Source of the DNA: Asaia platycodi JCM 25414
GTDB lineage: Bacteria; Pseudomonadota; Alphaproteobacteria; Acetobacterales; Acetobacteraceae
Direction: 5' to 3'
Length of the DNA: 64,000 nucleotides
NCBI RefSeq assembly: GCF_000614545.1
Contig: NZ_BAKW01000003.1
Coordinates: 124,001-188,000 of the forward strand
Shown: piece after piece, positions 1 through 10,146 of the stretch
Position numbering within the stretch: the stretch's first letter is position 1
Layout: every line of letters begins with the position of its first letter
Notes under the pieces: generated by a model
Seen by the model: only the letters and a program-made list of their open reading frames with translations
Databases searched by the model: none
Told to the model about the DNA's origin: nothing
Position numbers and translations under genes: made by a program

Positions 1-3000
1 GTTTCACGCCCTGATCCTTGTGACGTTCGACCCATTTGAGCAGACCCATCGGGTTGCGGAACTTGCGGTTACGGAACTGGATGACCATACCCTTCGGCCC
101 TGCCTCGAGACGATCCACCCCGGCGGCACTGCAAAGCCGCTTGATGATCACGACGTCGAGCAGATTTTCGACCTCTTGCGGCAGAGAGCCGAAGCGGTCG
201 ACCATCTCGGCACGCATGGCATCGAGTTCTGCCTCACCCTCAAGCCCTGCGATGCGGCGATAGAGGCCCAGACGCACAGGCAGATCGCGCACATAGGTTT
301 CGGGAATCAGAACCGGCAGTCCGAGAATGATGTTGGGCGTCCAGTCCTTGTCTTCCGCGCGCTTCTGGTCGCGCTGAAGACGCATGGTGGTGACGGCATC
401 TTCGAGCATCTGCTGATAAAGCTCGATACCGACTTCCTTGATATGACCGGATTGCTCATCGCCAAGCAGGTTGCCTGCACCACGCAGATCGAGATCGTGC
501 GAGGCAAGAGTAAAACCGGCGCCGAGCGTGTCGAGCGTCTGCATGATCTCCAGCCGCTTTTCAGAAGCGACCGACAGGCGATGACTCTGCGGCCAGGTCA
601 GATAGGCATAACCACGCTGCTTGCCTCGGCCTACACGCCCGCGAAGCTGGTAAAGCTGACCGAGACCGAACATATCGGCGCGATGAATGATGAGCGTATT
701 GACGGCAGGCATGTCGAGCCCGCTTTCCACAATATTGGTCGACAGCAGAACATCGTAGCGCCCGTCGGAAAACTCGGTCATGACGCGTTCGAGTTCGGCG
801 GGTGTCAGACGCCCATGGGCCTGAACGGTCTTTGCGTCGGGCACAATGTCTCGCAGGCGTTCCGCCATACGATCCATATCCTCAATGCGCGGCACGACGC
901 AGAAAATCTGGCCGCCGCGAAAACGCTCGCGCTGGATAGCTTCACGAATCATCACGCTGTCGAAAGGCGTGATGAAGGTGCGCACCGCCAGCCTGTCTGT
1001 GGGCGGCGTCGCAATCAGGCTCATTTCTCGCACGCCACTCAGGGAGAGCTGAAGCGTGCGGGGAAGCGGTGTGGCCGAGAGGGTCAGAACATGCACGTCT
1101 TCACGCAGCGACTTGAGACGCTCCTTGTGCGCGACGCCGAAATGCTGCTCCTCATCGATAATAAGCAGGCCAAGATTGGCAAAAGCCACCGATTTGGCGA
1201 TCAGCGCGTGCGTGCCGACCACGATATCGACCTCGCCCGCTTCCAGACCGCGACGGGTCTCGGCGGCTTCCTTTGCCGTCACAAGACGCGAGAGCTGAGC
1301 GATACGCACCGGGAAACCCTCGAAACGCGTCGAAAAGCTGCGGAAATGCTGACGCGCCAGAAGCGTGGTCGGCACGACCACGGCCACCTGAACCCCGGAT
1401 AGCGCGGCAACAAAGGCGGCGCGCAGGGCCACTTCCGTCTTTCCAAAACCCACATCACCGCAAACCAGACGGTCCATCGGGCGCCCTGAGGTCAGGTCTT
1501 CCAGCACATCGGCAATGGCACGCGACTGGTCCTCTGTCTCGACAAAGGGGAAACGCGCACAGAACTCGTCCCATAGCCCTTCGGCAGGCATGAGCGACGG
1601 CGCCTCTTTCATGGCGCGACCGGCGGCGGTGCGTATCAGTTCGCCCGCCATGTCGCGAATGCGCTCCTTCATCTTGGCCTTGCGCGCCTGCCAGGCCTGA
1701 CCGCCCAACTTGTCGAGCGCAACGCCCCCCTGATCGGAGCCGAAACGGCTTAGCAGCTCGATATTTTCAACCGGCAGAAACAGCTTCTGCGCGCCATCAT
1801 AAAGCAGTCTCAGGCAATCATGCGGCGCCACGCCATCGCTGACGGTCTCCAGCCCCTCATAGCGCCCGATGCCATAATCGGCATGAACGACCAGATCGCC
1901 CTCGGCAATTTCAGACGCTTCGGTAATGAACTGCTCTGCGCGGCGCTTGCGTCGGGGCGGGCGGGCGATACGCTCACCTAGCAGATCCTGCTCCGAGATG
2001 AACGCCATGCGCTCACCCACAAAGCCTCGTTCGAGCCCGAGCACAACGAGCCCCACTGTCCCGGGCGCGATGCCGGCGGCAGAGGCCCAGCTATCGTGCA
2101 ATTCGGTCGTGAAGCGATGCTCCTTGAGCAGCGAGGCGATGCGCTCGCGCGAGCCTTTGGTCCAGGCCGTCACGTAGCAGCGACGACCGGCTTTCTCCCA
2201 AGACTCAAGCTGGGTGCGTAACGCGTCGAACGCCCCCTCACGCGTGCCATCCTTGCCACGAACGAAAATCGGGCCGGGACGCCCGCCCGCATCAAGGCCC
2301 TGCGTGGCATCGGGCTTGGCAAAAGGATTGAGCGCGATGCAGGGCACGCGCGCCAGCATGGCGTCCCAGCCCGTGCGGTTGAGATAAAGCAGATGAGACG
2401 GCAGGGCGCGATAAATGGCCTCGCTTCGCGCGCCGGGGCTTTTCTGGCTTCGAAATGATCGGCAATCATCTCGAGCCGGGCCTTGAGAATATCGGGCACC
2501 TGATGATCGATACTAACCGAAGCCTCGGGCAGATAATCGATCAGCGTATCCATATGCTCGTGAAAGAGCGGGATATAGTGCTCCAGTCCAGGGAAGCGCC
2601 GGCCCTCGCTGACATGCTCGTAGACGACATCGGATGCCGAAGAAGGACCGAACAGGTCACGCCATGAAGAGCGAAAACGACTGATCGCATCAGGGCTGAG
2701 CGCATATTCCGAGACGGGACGCAGCTTGAACGCGTCGAGTGTTTCCGTCGAACGCTGGCTCGCCACGTCGAAGCGACGGATATTATCCACCTCATCGCCG
2801 AACAGATCGAGGCGGATCGGCTCGCTTTCACCCGCCGGATAGAGGTCGAAAATACCGCCTCGCGTGGCGAATTCTCCGGCTTCCATAACTGTATCTGTGC
2901 GCGTGTAGCCGCTTGCGACGAGAAGCTCGATGAGCATCGCCTGATCGAGCGCCTCGCCTTTCCTGACCGCTATGGCCTGATTGCGAAACGCGTCACGGGG

Positions 3001-3339
3001 CGGCACGCGCTGCACCAGGGCGTGAACCGTCGTCAGCACGATGCGACGCGTTTTACCCGATGGTTCGAGCAATCGTGTCAGGGTGGCCGCGCGCTCGGCC
3101 GTGATGGCCGGATTGGGCGAAACGCGATCGTAAGGCAGGCAGTCCCAAGCGGGAAAGCGGAGCACGGTCACATCAGGCTCGACATAGGCCAGCATGTCGG
3201 CAAGAGCTGCCACGGCGGCGTCATCACGCGCAACATGGATCAGCGGGCCATCATGCTCGCCCAAGCGGCGGCGCAGGAGGAACGCGGTATAGGCTTCCGG
3301 CACGCCCCAGAGGATCGGCCAGTTGGGGATATCGGTCAT
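1..3339 (-). CDS. mfd: Transcription-repair coupling factor Mfd (3' end outside window)
   Basis: Mfd is a DNA translocase that removes RNA polymerase stalled at lesions and recruits UvrA. The N-terminal UvrB-like part begins MTDIPNWPILWG at 3339. The translocase half lies below about 1600 and shows Walker A GDVGFGKTEVALRA (near 1425-1465), the box DEEQHFG (near 1150) and the RecG-like motif QLRGRVGRG (near 620-650). The C-terminal end runs off the window. The frame breaks at 2435-2438, where a run of four C (minus strand) must be five to restore ARKAPGARSEAIYRALP; below this the frame is open to base 1. About 1,110 codons are present, close to the usual 1,150. mfd is divergent from recG. Identification is firm; the frameshift is probably a sequencing error. 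Confidence 0.93.
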
Positions 3340-3466
3340 TCAGAAATCCAAAGCACGCGCGCCACGATGCAGGCAGGCTGCCAGGCGATGGTTTCGTTTT
3401 GTTCCATGACAATTCTATCCTATAGCCTGTGCGTTTCCCGCTGTCAGCCCATGTTCCGCGAAGGCC

Positions 3467-5556
3467 ATGCACCCAGAGTCATCAAGGATTTCGCCCCTGC
3501 TCGCCCCGCTGGCAACCCTGCCTGGCATCGGCCCTCGTTACGCCGATCTGCTGCGCAAGGTTGCTTGCGGCCCACGCGTGATCGATCTTCTTTTCACCCT
3601 GCCTACAAGCTACACGGACCGGCGCAGCGTGCTGACACTGCGCGAGGCACGAGACCAGCTGATGCCCGGCGCGACGCTGACGGCGAGGCTGCGCGTGCTC
3701 GATATCGCGACACCCTCACGCCCACGTCAGCCTTTTCGCATTCGCGCCTGCGATGATACGGACGAAATCGAGATCCTGTTTTTTCATCGGGCTTTCATCC
3801 GCTCTGTCGCGGTGGGTGACGAACTGGCCGTCTCGGGGCGGCTCGAACGTTACGGGCTCTCGCTCACCATGCCTCACCCCGACTATATGCTGGGCTGGGC
3901 ACGGCGGGACACAATTCCGCCCATAGATCCGGTCTGGCCGCTTACGGCAGGTCTGTTCACCTCTGTCATGAGGCGGGCGGTGCACAAGGCGCTCGACCTG
4001 ATACCGCCTCTGCCTGAGTGGATTGCTCCCGATCACCTTGCCAGGCGCAACTGGCCAGGCTTCGCCCAGGCGCTGGAAACGCTGCATCGGCCCACACCCG
4101 ATACCGGGCAGAACTGGTCGAGCCTCGCCCTGCTGGCGCGCGAGCGTCTGGCCTATGACGAGTGCCTCGCCGATCAGTTGTCCATCGCCATGGCGCGGCT
4201 CGAAGCGCGCGGCCAGACAGGTCGTGTGATCAGAGGCGATGACACTCTGCGCACCGAAACCCTGACCCGCTTCGGTCATCGACCGACGGGCGCACAGATC
4301 CGGGCGCTGGCAGAAATCGACGCCGATCTCGCCGCCCCCGCTCCAATGATGCGCCTGCTGCAGGGCGATGTTGGCGCGGGCAAGACCCTGGTGGCGCTGC
4401 TGGCCATGCTGCGCGCGGTCGAATCCGGCGCCCAGGCGGCGCTCATGGCGCCGACCGAAATTCTCGCCAGTCAGCATTTCGAGACAGTTTCGCGCCTGAC
4501 AAGCGTGCCATGCGTCTATCTTTCCGGCAGCGTGAAAGGCAAGGCGCGCCGACTGGCCCTTGAAGCCATCGCAAACGGCTCGGCCAGACTGGTGATCGGC
4601 ACCCATGCTCTCTTTCAGGAAAAGGTCGTGTTTCACGATCTCGCTCTGGCCGTCATCGACGAACAGCATCGCTTTGGCGTGCAACAACGCTCGATGCTCG
4701 GCGCCAAAGGCGCACAGACCGATATTCTGGTTATGACGGCCACCCCCATTCCACGCACGCTGCTGCTGACTCAATGGGGCGATCTGAGCGTGAGCCGCCT
4801 CGATGAAAAACCACCCGGGCGCAAGCGATCCAGACCTCGCTTCACCCGCTTTCAACGCTGGATGAGGTGATCGGCGGCATCACGCGCATTCTGCACCGTG
4901 GCGCCCAGATCTTCTGGGTATGCCCTTTGGTGGAGGAAAGCGAAGTGCTCGATGTGGCGGCTGCCGAGGCGCGCTGGGGTGACCTCTCCCTGCGCCTGTC
5001 CGTGCCGGTCGGGCTGGCCCATGGAAGGCAGGAAATTGCTCAGAGACAGACGGAGCTGGACCGGTTCAGGCTGGGCGAGACACGCCTTCTGGTCGCCACG
5101 ACGGTTATTGAGGTTGGAGTCGATATCCCCAACGCCTCCGTGATGGTGATCGAACATGCCGAACGCTTCGGCCTTGCGCAGCTTCATCAGCTACGCGGGC
5201 GCGTTGGCCGTGGCGCCGCAGCCTCTTACTGTCTATTGATCTATGACGATGCGACCGGCGCCAACGGCAAGGAGCGCCTTGCCCTGCTGCGCGAGACCGA
5301 AGACGGGTTTGTGATTGCCGAAAGGGATTTCAGACTGCGTGGTGGGGGCGATATGGCTGGGAATCGCCAGTCCGGCCTCCCCTTCTTCCGCCTGACCGAG
5401 GGCGTAGATGCCGAATCTCTATTGAATGAAGCGCATCGCGACGCAGTGATTATTTCAGGAAAATCGCTCGAGATGAAGATGCTGGAAACAGAATATCAAG
5501 CACTACTCAAGCTATTTGATCGCGATGATATGAACCGCATCAATCGCTCAGGCTAG
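3467..5556 (+). CDS. recG: ATP-dependent DNA helicase RecG
   Basis: RecG is a branch-migrating helicase that reverses stalled forks and processes recombination intermediates. The N-terminal wedge/OB region includes LATLPGIGPRYADLL. Helicase motifs follow: DVGAGKT (Walker A), IDEQHRFG (DEAH-like box), TATPIPRTL, then after the break GVDIPNASVMVIEHAERFGLAQLHQLRGRVGRG. The frame breaks near 4825, where AAGCG should read AAGGCG; adding one G gives KPPGRKAIQTSLHPLSTLDEV and a 696-residue protein of normal RecG length. The 127-bp gap to divergent mfd has TTGTTC (3399) and TATAGC (3421) spaced 16 bp, a weak promoter candidate for recG. Confidence 0.93.
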
Positions 5557-5576
5557 AGCGATGATCTGGACAAAGT

Positions 5577-5607
5577 TCATTACTTATTTAAAGATTTGAA
5601 ATAATGA
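5577..5607. promoter_or_regulatory. AT-rich inverted repeat between recG and the GGDEF-EAL gene
   Basis: TCATTA (5577-5582) and TAATGA (5602-5607) are perfect inverted arms around a 19-bp AT-rich centre, in an otherwise GC-rich chromosome. It lies 20 bp after the recG stop and 90 bp before the next start. It could be part of the promoter or operator of the downstream c-di-GMP gene, or a weak terminator for recG. Function is not shown. Confidence 0.3.
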
Positions 5608-5696
5608 GGCGGATAGCTTTTCCATTGCGATTTCGTCATACTCGTTAGAACCTGCATTGTCTTTCATGAGCGGGTTTCTTGTGAGAGAGAGGCGTC

Positions 5697-7298
5697 ATGT
5701 CATCGAAGAAACAGCTTCAACCGCAAACAGCGATACTTGAAATCGCGCGACGGTTGCTGAACGCCTCGTCAATCTGCATATGCGGCTACGATGCCGAAGA
5801 CGATCTTGTTGAAATTGCCAGTGGTGGCGCAGATACAAAAGCCATCACGGTAGATCGCGTCAAGACAGTCTGTGCCAGCCGAGACGAACTTTATCTCATC
5901 AGAAACGAAGACGGATACGAACTCGGTCTGGGGCTCGATACCGACCTCAGTCTGCTGGCGCGCATTCCCCCGACAATCGATGAAGCCGAACTGCGGGAGC
6001 TCGCACCCTATCTTGCCGTCTGCGCCAGGACCATTCTGCGTAACCAGACGCTGCAAACGCGTCGTCCCGATCTCCCCGATCGCGGCCTCTGCGCCGCCCA
6101 TATCGAGCGACTGATCGAAACAACAACCTCAGAGGCCCGCAAAGTCAGCTTTTCCGTGATCGAAATCGACCTCGATCATCTGAACACCCTTAATCTCCGG
6201 TATGGTTGGGAAACCTCCAACCAGATCATCGACGTGGCGATCGGCCGGGTGCAGGCCATGCTGCCCCCTCATGGCTTTCTGAGCTATGCTGGCGGCGGCA
6301 GTATTCTCGTTGTGTCTCCTCCCGGGCTCTCTCTCGTGACCTCGCGCACGCTTGTCGCCGCCATCCGCCAGACCCTTTCTCCCATGATCGTCGTGGGAGA
6401 GCACGAAATTCAGGCTTCCTTCTCGATCGGTTGGGCGCTGCACCCTGAAGATGGTGCAAATTCGGCAGCCCTGCTTCAGGCTGTCGATGCCGCCATGGCC
6501 GATGTGCGTCAGCATGGAGGCGCTCATGAGCGCCGCGCAAGCTCGACAAGCATTGCTGCGCTGATTGGTACTTCCGGGCTGGAGCGCGATCTGATTCATG
6601 CCACCGAGCGCGGTGAATTATCGCTCAACTGGATGCCGATTATCGCCTCCGGCTCGCAAACCGTTGTGGCTCTCGAAGCCCTGCTGCGCTGGGAGCGCCC
6701 CGGAACCGGTCAGGTTCCCCCGGACATCTTTATTCAATGCGCCGAGAACGGTGGATTGATCGAGAAAATCGATCAGTGGAGTCTGGAGACTGCCTGCAGG
6801 GCCGCAGCTTCATGGAGCCACCCCCTGAGAGTCTGCGTCAATATCTCGCCCACCTGGCTCGCAAAGCAGCATCTCTCTGGCATGGTAGAAAGTGTCTTGC
6901 AGGAGACCGGCCTTGCCCCCGAACGGCTTCAGATCGAGCTATCGGAAAAGCGCTCATTCGGACCACGCGATATCGCTTATCAGGAACTGTCCCGCTTACG
7001 CGCTCTGGGCGTTCATGTAGCCCTCGACGATTTTGGCGCTGGCTATTCTTCGCTCGAACGTCTGGCCAATTTTCCTGTCGATCAGATAAAATTCGACCGC
7101 TCTTTCATGTTGCGGCTCAATGATGACCGTCGTGTAAACGAAGTCATGGGGCAGACCATTCAGATGGCGCGGCGTCTTGGCATTTCCTGCTGCGCCAAGG
7201 GCGTCGAGACCGAAAGACAGATGGCCTTTCTCGACTCTTATGGTTGCGAAGAGGTGCAGGGCTATCTGCTGGGCGTACCCACCACAGGTTATCTCTGA
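5697..7298 (+). CDS. Degenerate GGDEF-EAL domain protein, probable c-di-GMP effector
   Basis: This 533-residue soluble protein has an N-terminal region of unknown fold (1-125), a degenerate GGDEF domain (about 130-280; AGGGS at 198-202 replaces GGDEF) and an EAL domain (about 295-533). EAL residues seen are EAL at 327-329, Asn382, Glu414, DDFG at 444-447, Lys465 and Gln521. The position that is Glu in AEGVET of active phosphodiesterases (the proposed general base in RocR) is Lys501 here (AKGVET; codon AAG). With no cyclase signature and no general base, it is more likely a c-di-GMP-binding or signalling protein than an enzyme; this is inference from family knowledge. It is a single gene with its own AT-rich upstream region and a strong terminator after it. 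The reading frame is intact. Confidence 0.85.
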   Translation: MSSKKQLQPQTAILEIARRLLNASSICICGYDAEDDLVEIASGGADTKAITVDRVKTVCASRDELYLIRNEDGYELGLGLDTDLSLLARIPPTIDEAELRELAPYLAVCARTILRNQTLQTRRPDLPDRGLCAAHIERLIETTTSEARKVSFSVIEIDLDHLNTLNLRYGWETSNQIIDVAIGRVQAMLPPHGFLSYAGGGSILVVSPPGLSLVTSRTLVAAIRQTLSPMIVVGEHEIQASFSIGWALHPEDGANSAALLQAVDAAMADVRQHGGAHERRASSTSIAALIGTSGLERDLIHATERGELSLNWMPIIASGSQTVVALEALLRWERPGTGQVPPDIFIQCAENGGLIEKIDQWSLETACRAAASWSHPLRVCVNISPTWLAKQHLSGMVESVLQETGLAPERLQIELSEKRSFGPRDIAYQELSRLRALGVHVALDDFGAGYSSLERLANFPVDQIKFDRSFMLRLNDDRRVNEVMGQTIQMARRLGISCCAKGVETERQMAFLDSYGCEEVQGYLLGVPTTGYL

Positions 7299-7326
7299 CC
7301 GTCGCCCGGCTTACTTGTCGCGGCAC

Positions 7327-7363
7327 AAAAAAGCATGGTGCCTTGCGGCGTCATGGCTTTTTT
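7327..7363. terminator. Bidirectional rho-independent terminator
   Basis: AAAAAAGC (7327-7334) pairs with GCTTTTTT (7356-7363), with a further ATG/CAT extension across one bulged base. A/T tails on both sides let it terminate the GGDEF-EAL gene from the left and the lpxR-like gene from the right; the two are convergent. Confidence 0.8.
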
Positions 7364-7364
7364 G

Positions 7365-7384
7365 GGGCCGGCCCGAGCCGGCCC
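7365..7384. repeat. Perfect GC-rich hairpin next to the terminator
   Basis: GGGCCGGC (7365-7372) and GCCGGCCC (7377-7384) form an 8-bp perfect stem with a 4-nt loop, directly beside the A/T-tailed terminator and 20 bp from the lpxR-like stop. It probably strengthens termination or protects the mRNA 3' end. Confidence 0.6.
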
Positions 7385-7403
7385 TGCCCTGCCCTGTCTC
7401 GGA

Positions 7404-8443
7404 TCAGAACTTGACCGAAAGCTTGAGCGATCCGTAGTTGAAAAGACCAGCCTTGGCCGTCTTGAACTGGGCTGTCTGCCAGTTCTGGCTGTAGGACAGT
7501 CGGACACCATGCCACATGACGGCTACACCGGCATGAATCATCCCGACATCCCAGGTCTTGCTGACATGAGGCGAGTTGTCGCGAAGTGTATTGCCCTGAA
7601 GCGTCGAATCGTAGGCTACAGCCTGCCCCTCTACCCCGCCATAGACATACCAGGCGACCGGACGCGTCGCGACAAAGGCATCGGTGCCATCAAGCCCGGC
7701 CCGATCGTCGCATTGCCGAAATCGCTGTCCAGCCCCTGACCGATGCGGAAGGTGCCTGCGGCATCGGCATAAGTGCGATAGTCGCCCGCAGCGCCGGAGA
7801 CTGCCGGCAGCACGTCGGCGCTGATGCCATAGAGATTGACAACGGGCAGACGCCAGATGCGACCGGCCTGGATCTGGAAGATCGGCTGGTTCTGGAGCTG
7901 GGTGTGCCAGCCACGATTCTTCGTGTCGCCAATCGCGCCATGAAAACCGTTCTGAAGCTGGCGACCGAGACCGGCAGGGCCCATCACACCGAACTGAATG
8001 CCGGCAACACTGCGCGACAGATCAGTATCATTGATGAAATTGACCGTACCGAGCAGCAGGCTCGAATAGGGACGATCGCCTGAGGGCGGCTGCGCGAGCT
8101 GCGTGTCGCGCGGCGTATAGATCAGCTGCTGCACGCCAAGACTGACACGCTGCGTGCCGTTGCCGAGCAGAAAGCGATTCACATCGGCAAAAGGCTTGGG
8201 CAGGTTGTCGGTGCCCGACGTCCAGTTGAAGCGAAGACCAGAGGTGTAATACTGGTCCGATGTTCCCTTCAAGGTTGAAACGGCGTCGTTTTCACCCTGA
8301 AGAGTCCAGGTACCGTAAGGATCCTGCTTTGGTGTAGCCTGGGCAGCAGAAGCACCGACCAGCACGAGACCGAGAGCCGAGAGCGATCCAGTCGTGACCT
8401 GCCTGGCTTTCGGCCAGCGCGACTTTGAACAGCGCAAATCCAT
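7404..8443 (-). CDS. LpxR-like lipid A deacylase (DUF2219), outer membrane
   Basis: LpxR-family proteins are outer-membrane beta-barrels that remove the 3'-acyloxyacyl group from lipid A. An N-terminal signal peptide ends near ASAAQA. The mature start has the family signature ENDAVSTLKGTSDQYYTSG, containing the ND and TD/S-type residues of the LpxR site. The end LKLSVKF with terminal Phe is typical of an outer-membrane barrel. The frame breaks near 7694 (GGCTTG should be GGCCTTG), after which GLDGTDAFVATRPVAWYVYGG follows; the restored length is about 346 residues. The gene stands alone and is convergent with the GGDEF-EAL gene. Family assignment is good; lipid A activity in this organism is inferred. 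Confidence 0.8.
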
Positions 8444-8706
8444 CCCTTTCTGAAATAATAGGTTACTACCTTATCTCATTCCCCGTATCAGGAAACAGTG
8501 GTCGGCGGGAACGAAAAGACGATCTGCTCATAAAAACGCGATATAAAGAAAATCGTGGTAATCGAGCCACGTTTTCCAGTGGCATAGTTTGAAAAAACCG
8601 TGTTAGGGTTCCCCCGAAACCCCCTGTGGACATCGCCCGTTGCATTCAAGTGTGGGCAGGCCCGTGCACAGCGTTTCGACTTACAACATTGGTGATTCTC
8701 ACGAAG

Positions 8707-9419
8707 ATGGATCACCGTACAGATCTCGGGATTAGACCGTTGAGAAGCAACCGTACCGACCGCAGCCCACGTTCCCCGCGCCGCGGCGGATTCGATGACG
8801 ATTTTATGGCCCCCCCCTCCTTCGGTGGTGACCGTGGTGGGATGCAAAATCGTCGTCCCCCTTCGGGCGGCCCCCAGGTTCTGGCATCGGGCCCTGAAGT
8901 AGGCGCCAGCGTTAAGTGGTTCAACAGCGAAAAGGGCTTCGGCTTTGTCGAGCTGGCTGATGGATCAGGCGACGTTTTCCTTCACGCTAACGCCCTGTCC
9001 AGCGCTGGCCACACCAGCGTCAATCCGGGCACCACACTGAACGTCCGCATTGGCCAGGGTCCCAAGGGCCGTCAGGTTGCTGAAGTCCTTACTGTCGACA
9101 CCAGCACGGAAGAAGCTCCGCGCCCGCGCGCTGCTTTCAATCCGGCTGGCCCGCGTCCGGCTTTCGGTGGCGGTGGCCGTCCGGCCCGTCCGGCGCCTGA
9201 CCTGTCGCAGGCTCAGGAACTGCGCGGCATCGTGAAGTGGTACAACGCCACCAAGGGCTTCGGCTTCATCACGCCGGAAAACGGCGGCAAGGACATCTTC
9301 ATTCACGCCTCCGCTCTGGAGCGCTCGGGCCTGTCGAGCCTGAATGAAGGCCAGGCAGTCGACGTCAAGGTCGTTCAGGGCCAGAAGGTCCTGAGGCTGC
9401 TGACATCAACATTGCCTGA
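8707..9419 (+). CDS. Cold-shock protein with two CSD domains
   Basis: This RNA/ssDNA-binding protein has two cold-shock domains, each with RNP1-like VKWFNSEKGFGFV and VKWYNATKGFGFI and RNP2-like DVFLHA / DIFIHA motifs. They are joined by a proline/glycine/arginine-rich linker and preceded by a basic, disordered N-terminus. The ATG at 8707 is preferred because an in-frame GTG at 8626 would add a segment of poor character. The frame breaks near 9387 (AAGG should be AAGGG); correction ends the protein at GPEAADINIA with TGA 9417-9419, just before a clear terminator. The 263-bp upstream gap suggests a long leader, as is common for cold-shock genes. Role: RNA chaperone or antitermination. Confidence 0.88.
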
Positions 9420-9440
9420 TCGGCTTTGCTTTTCAAAGAA

Positions 9441-9467
9441 ACCCGGCCTTCGTGCCGGGTTTTTTTG
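9441..9467 (+). terminator. Rho-independent terminator of the cold-shock gene
   Basis: ACCCGGC (9441-9447) pairs with GCCGGGT (9454-9460), with loop CTTCGT and then a run of seven T. It starts about 20 bp after the corrected stop codon. Confidence 0.9.
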
Positions 9468-9492
9468 TGCCTGACGACTGGCAAAAAGCCAG

Positions 9493-9542
9493 ATTCTATA
9501 CTTCTAGGTCCAGTCCATCCCATCATCCGGGCAGTATAGAAT
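9493..9542. repeat. 9-bp inverted repeat, intergenic
   Basis: ATTCTATAC (9493-9501) and GTATAGAAT (9534-9542) are perfect inverted arms 32 bp apart. They lie between the cold-shock terminator and the smpB terminator, where no transcript is expected to need an operator. The function is unknown. Confidence 0.4.
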
Positions 9543-9557
9543 CAGCGAAAGGGCATG

Positions 9558-9587
9558 AAAAAACCACGCTCGAACACGGCGTGGCTT
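9558..9587 (-). terminator. Rho-independent terminator of dapA-smpB
   Basis: Read on the minus strand, CCACGC pairs with GCGTGG (9579-9584 with 9564-9569), followed by TTTTTT (9563-9558). It lies about 65 bp after the smpB stop. Confidence 0.7.
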
Positions 9588-9651
9588 TCATCAGGCGATC
9601 AAGGCTGGCCCAGTAGCGCCCCGAAAAGCACCGCCGGCAGCATGAGCTGGC

Positions 9652-10143
9652 TCAGTAATCCTTGCCTTTGCTCCGCAGCAGCCGCGCCTTATCGCGCTGC
9701 CAGTCACGCTCGGCTATGGCATGACGCTTGTCTTCCTTCTTGCGCCCCTGGCCCAGTCCCAGTGTCAGCTTGGCGACGCCGCGCGCATTGAAATGAATAT
9801 CGAGCGGCACAAGCGATGCCCCGGATCGCGAGACGGCACCGAGCAGATGATCGACCTGCTTCCTGTGCAAAAGCAGCTTGCGCGGCGCGCGTGTGTCAAA
9901 GCGCGACAGCACGCCTCCCTGATACTCGGGAATATAGGAGTTCAGCAGCCAGATTTCGCCATTGCGCTCACCGGCATAGGCTTCATTGATCATCGCACGG
10001 CCCATGCGAAGGCTCTTCACCTCAGGGCCCTTGAGAACGATCCCCGCCTCAACGGTTTCGAGAATGGTATAATTGAACCGGCCTTTTCTGTTCTGCGAGG
10101 CGATGCCATGCGAGATCAGACCGGATTTCTTCTTTTCAGCCAC
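9652..10143 (-). CDS. smpB: SsrA-binding protein SmpB
   Basis: SmpB binds tmRNA and delivers it to stalled ribosomes for trans-translation. The 163-residue sequence has the family hallmarks: a start HGIASQNRKGRFNYTILETVEAGIVLKGPEVKSLR (shown in parts), the core INEAYAGERNGEIWLLNSYIPEY, and a basic C-terminal tail ending RLLRSKGKDY. The frame is intact. It follows dapA by 3 bp and is clearly cotranscribed with it. No tmRNA gene is seen in the window. Confidence 0.96.
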   Translation of the reverse strand: MAEKKKSGLISHGIASQNRKGRFNYTILETVEAGIVLKGPEVKSLRMGRAMINEAYAGERNGEIWLLNSYIPEYQGGVLSRFDTRAPRKLLLHRKQVDHLLGAVSRSGASLVPLDIHFNARGVAKLTLGLGQGRKKEDKRHAIAERDWQRDKARLLRSKGKDY

Positions 10144-10146
10144 AAT

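Noticed and set aside
20-1402. Long plus-strand open frame (460 codons)
   Set aside because: It is antisense to the mfd translocase domain, whose motifs are read on the minus strand; composition is His/Arg-rich as in chance frames.
3340-3466. Small sdhE-like gene between mfd and recG
   Set aside because: Only a 23-codon frame abuts the mfd start; no SdhE motif is present.
3716-4855. Long minus-strand open frame opposite recG
   Set aside because: RecG motifs are clear on the plus strand; the opposite frame has no family features.
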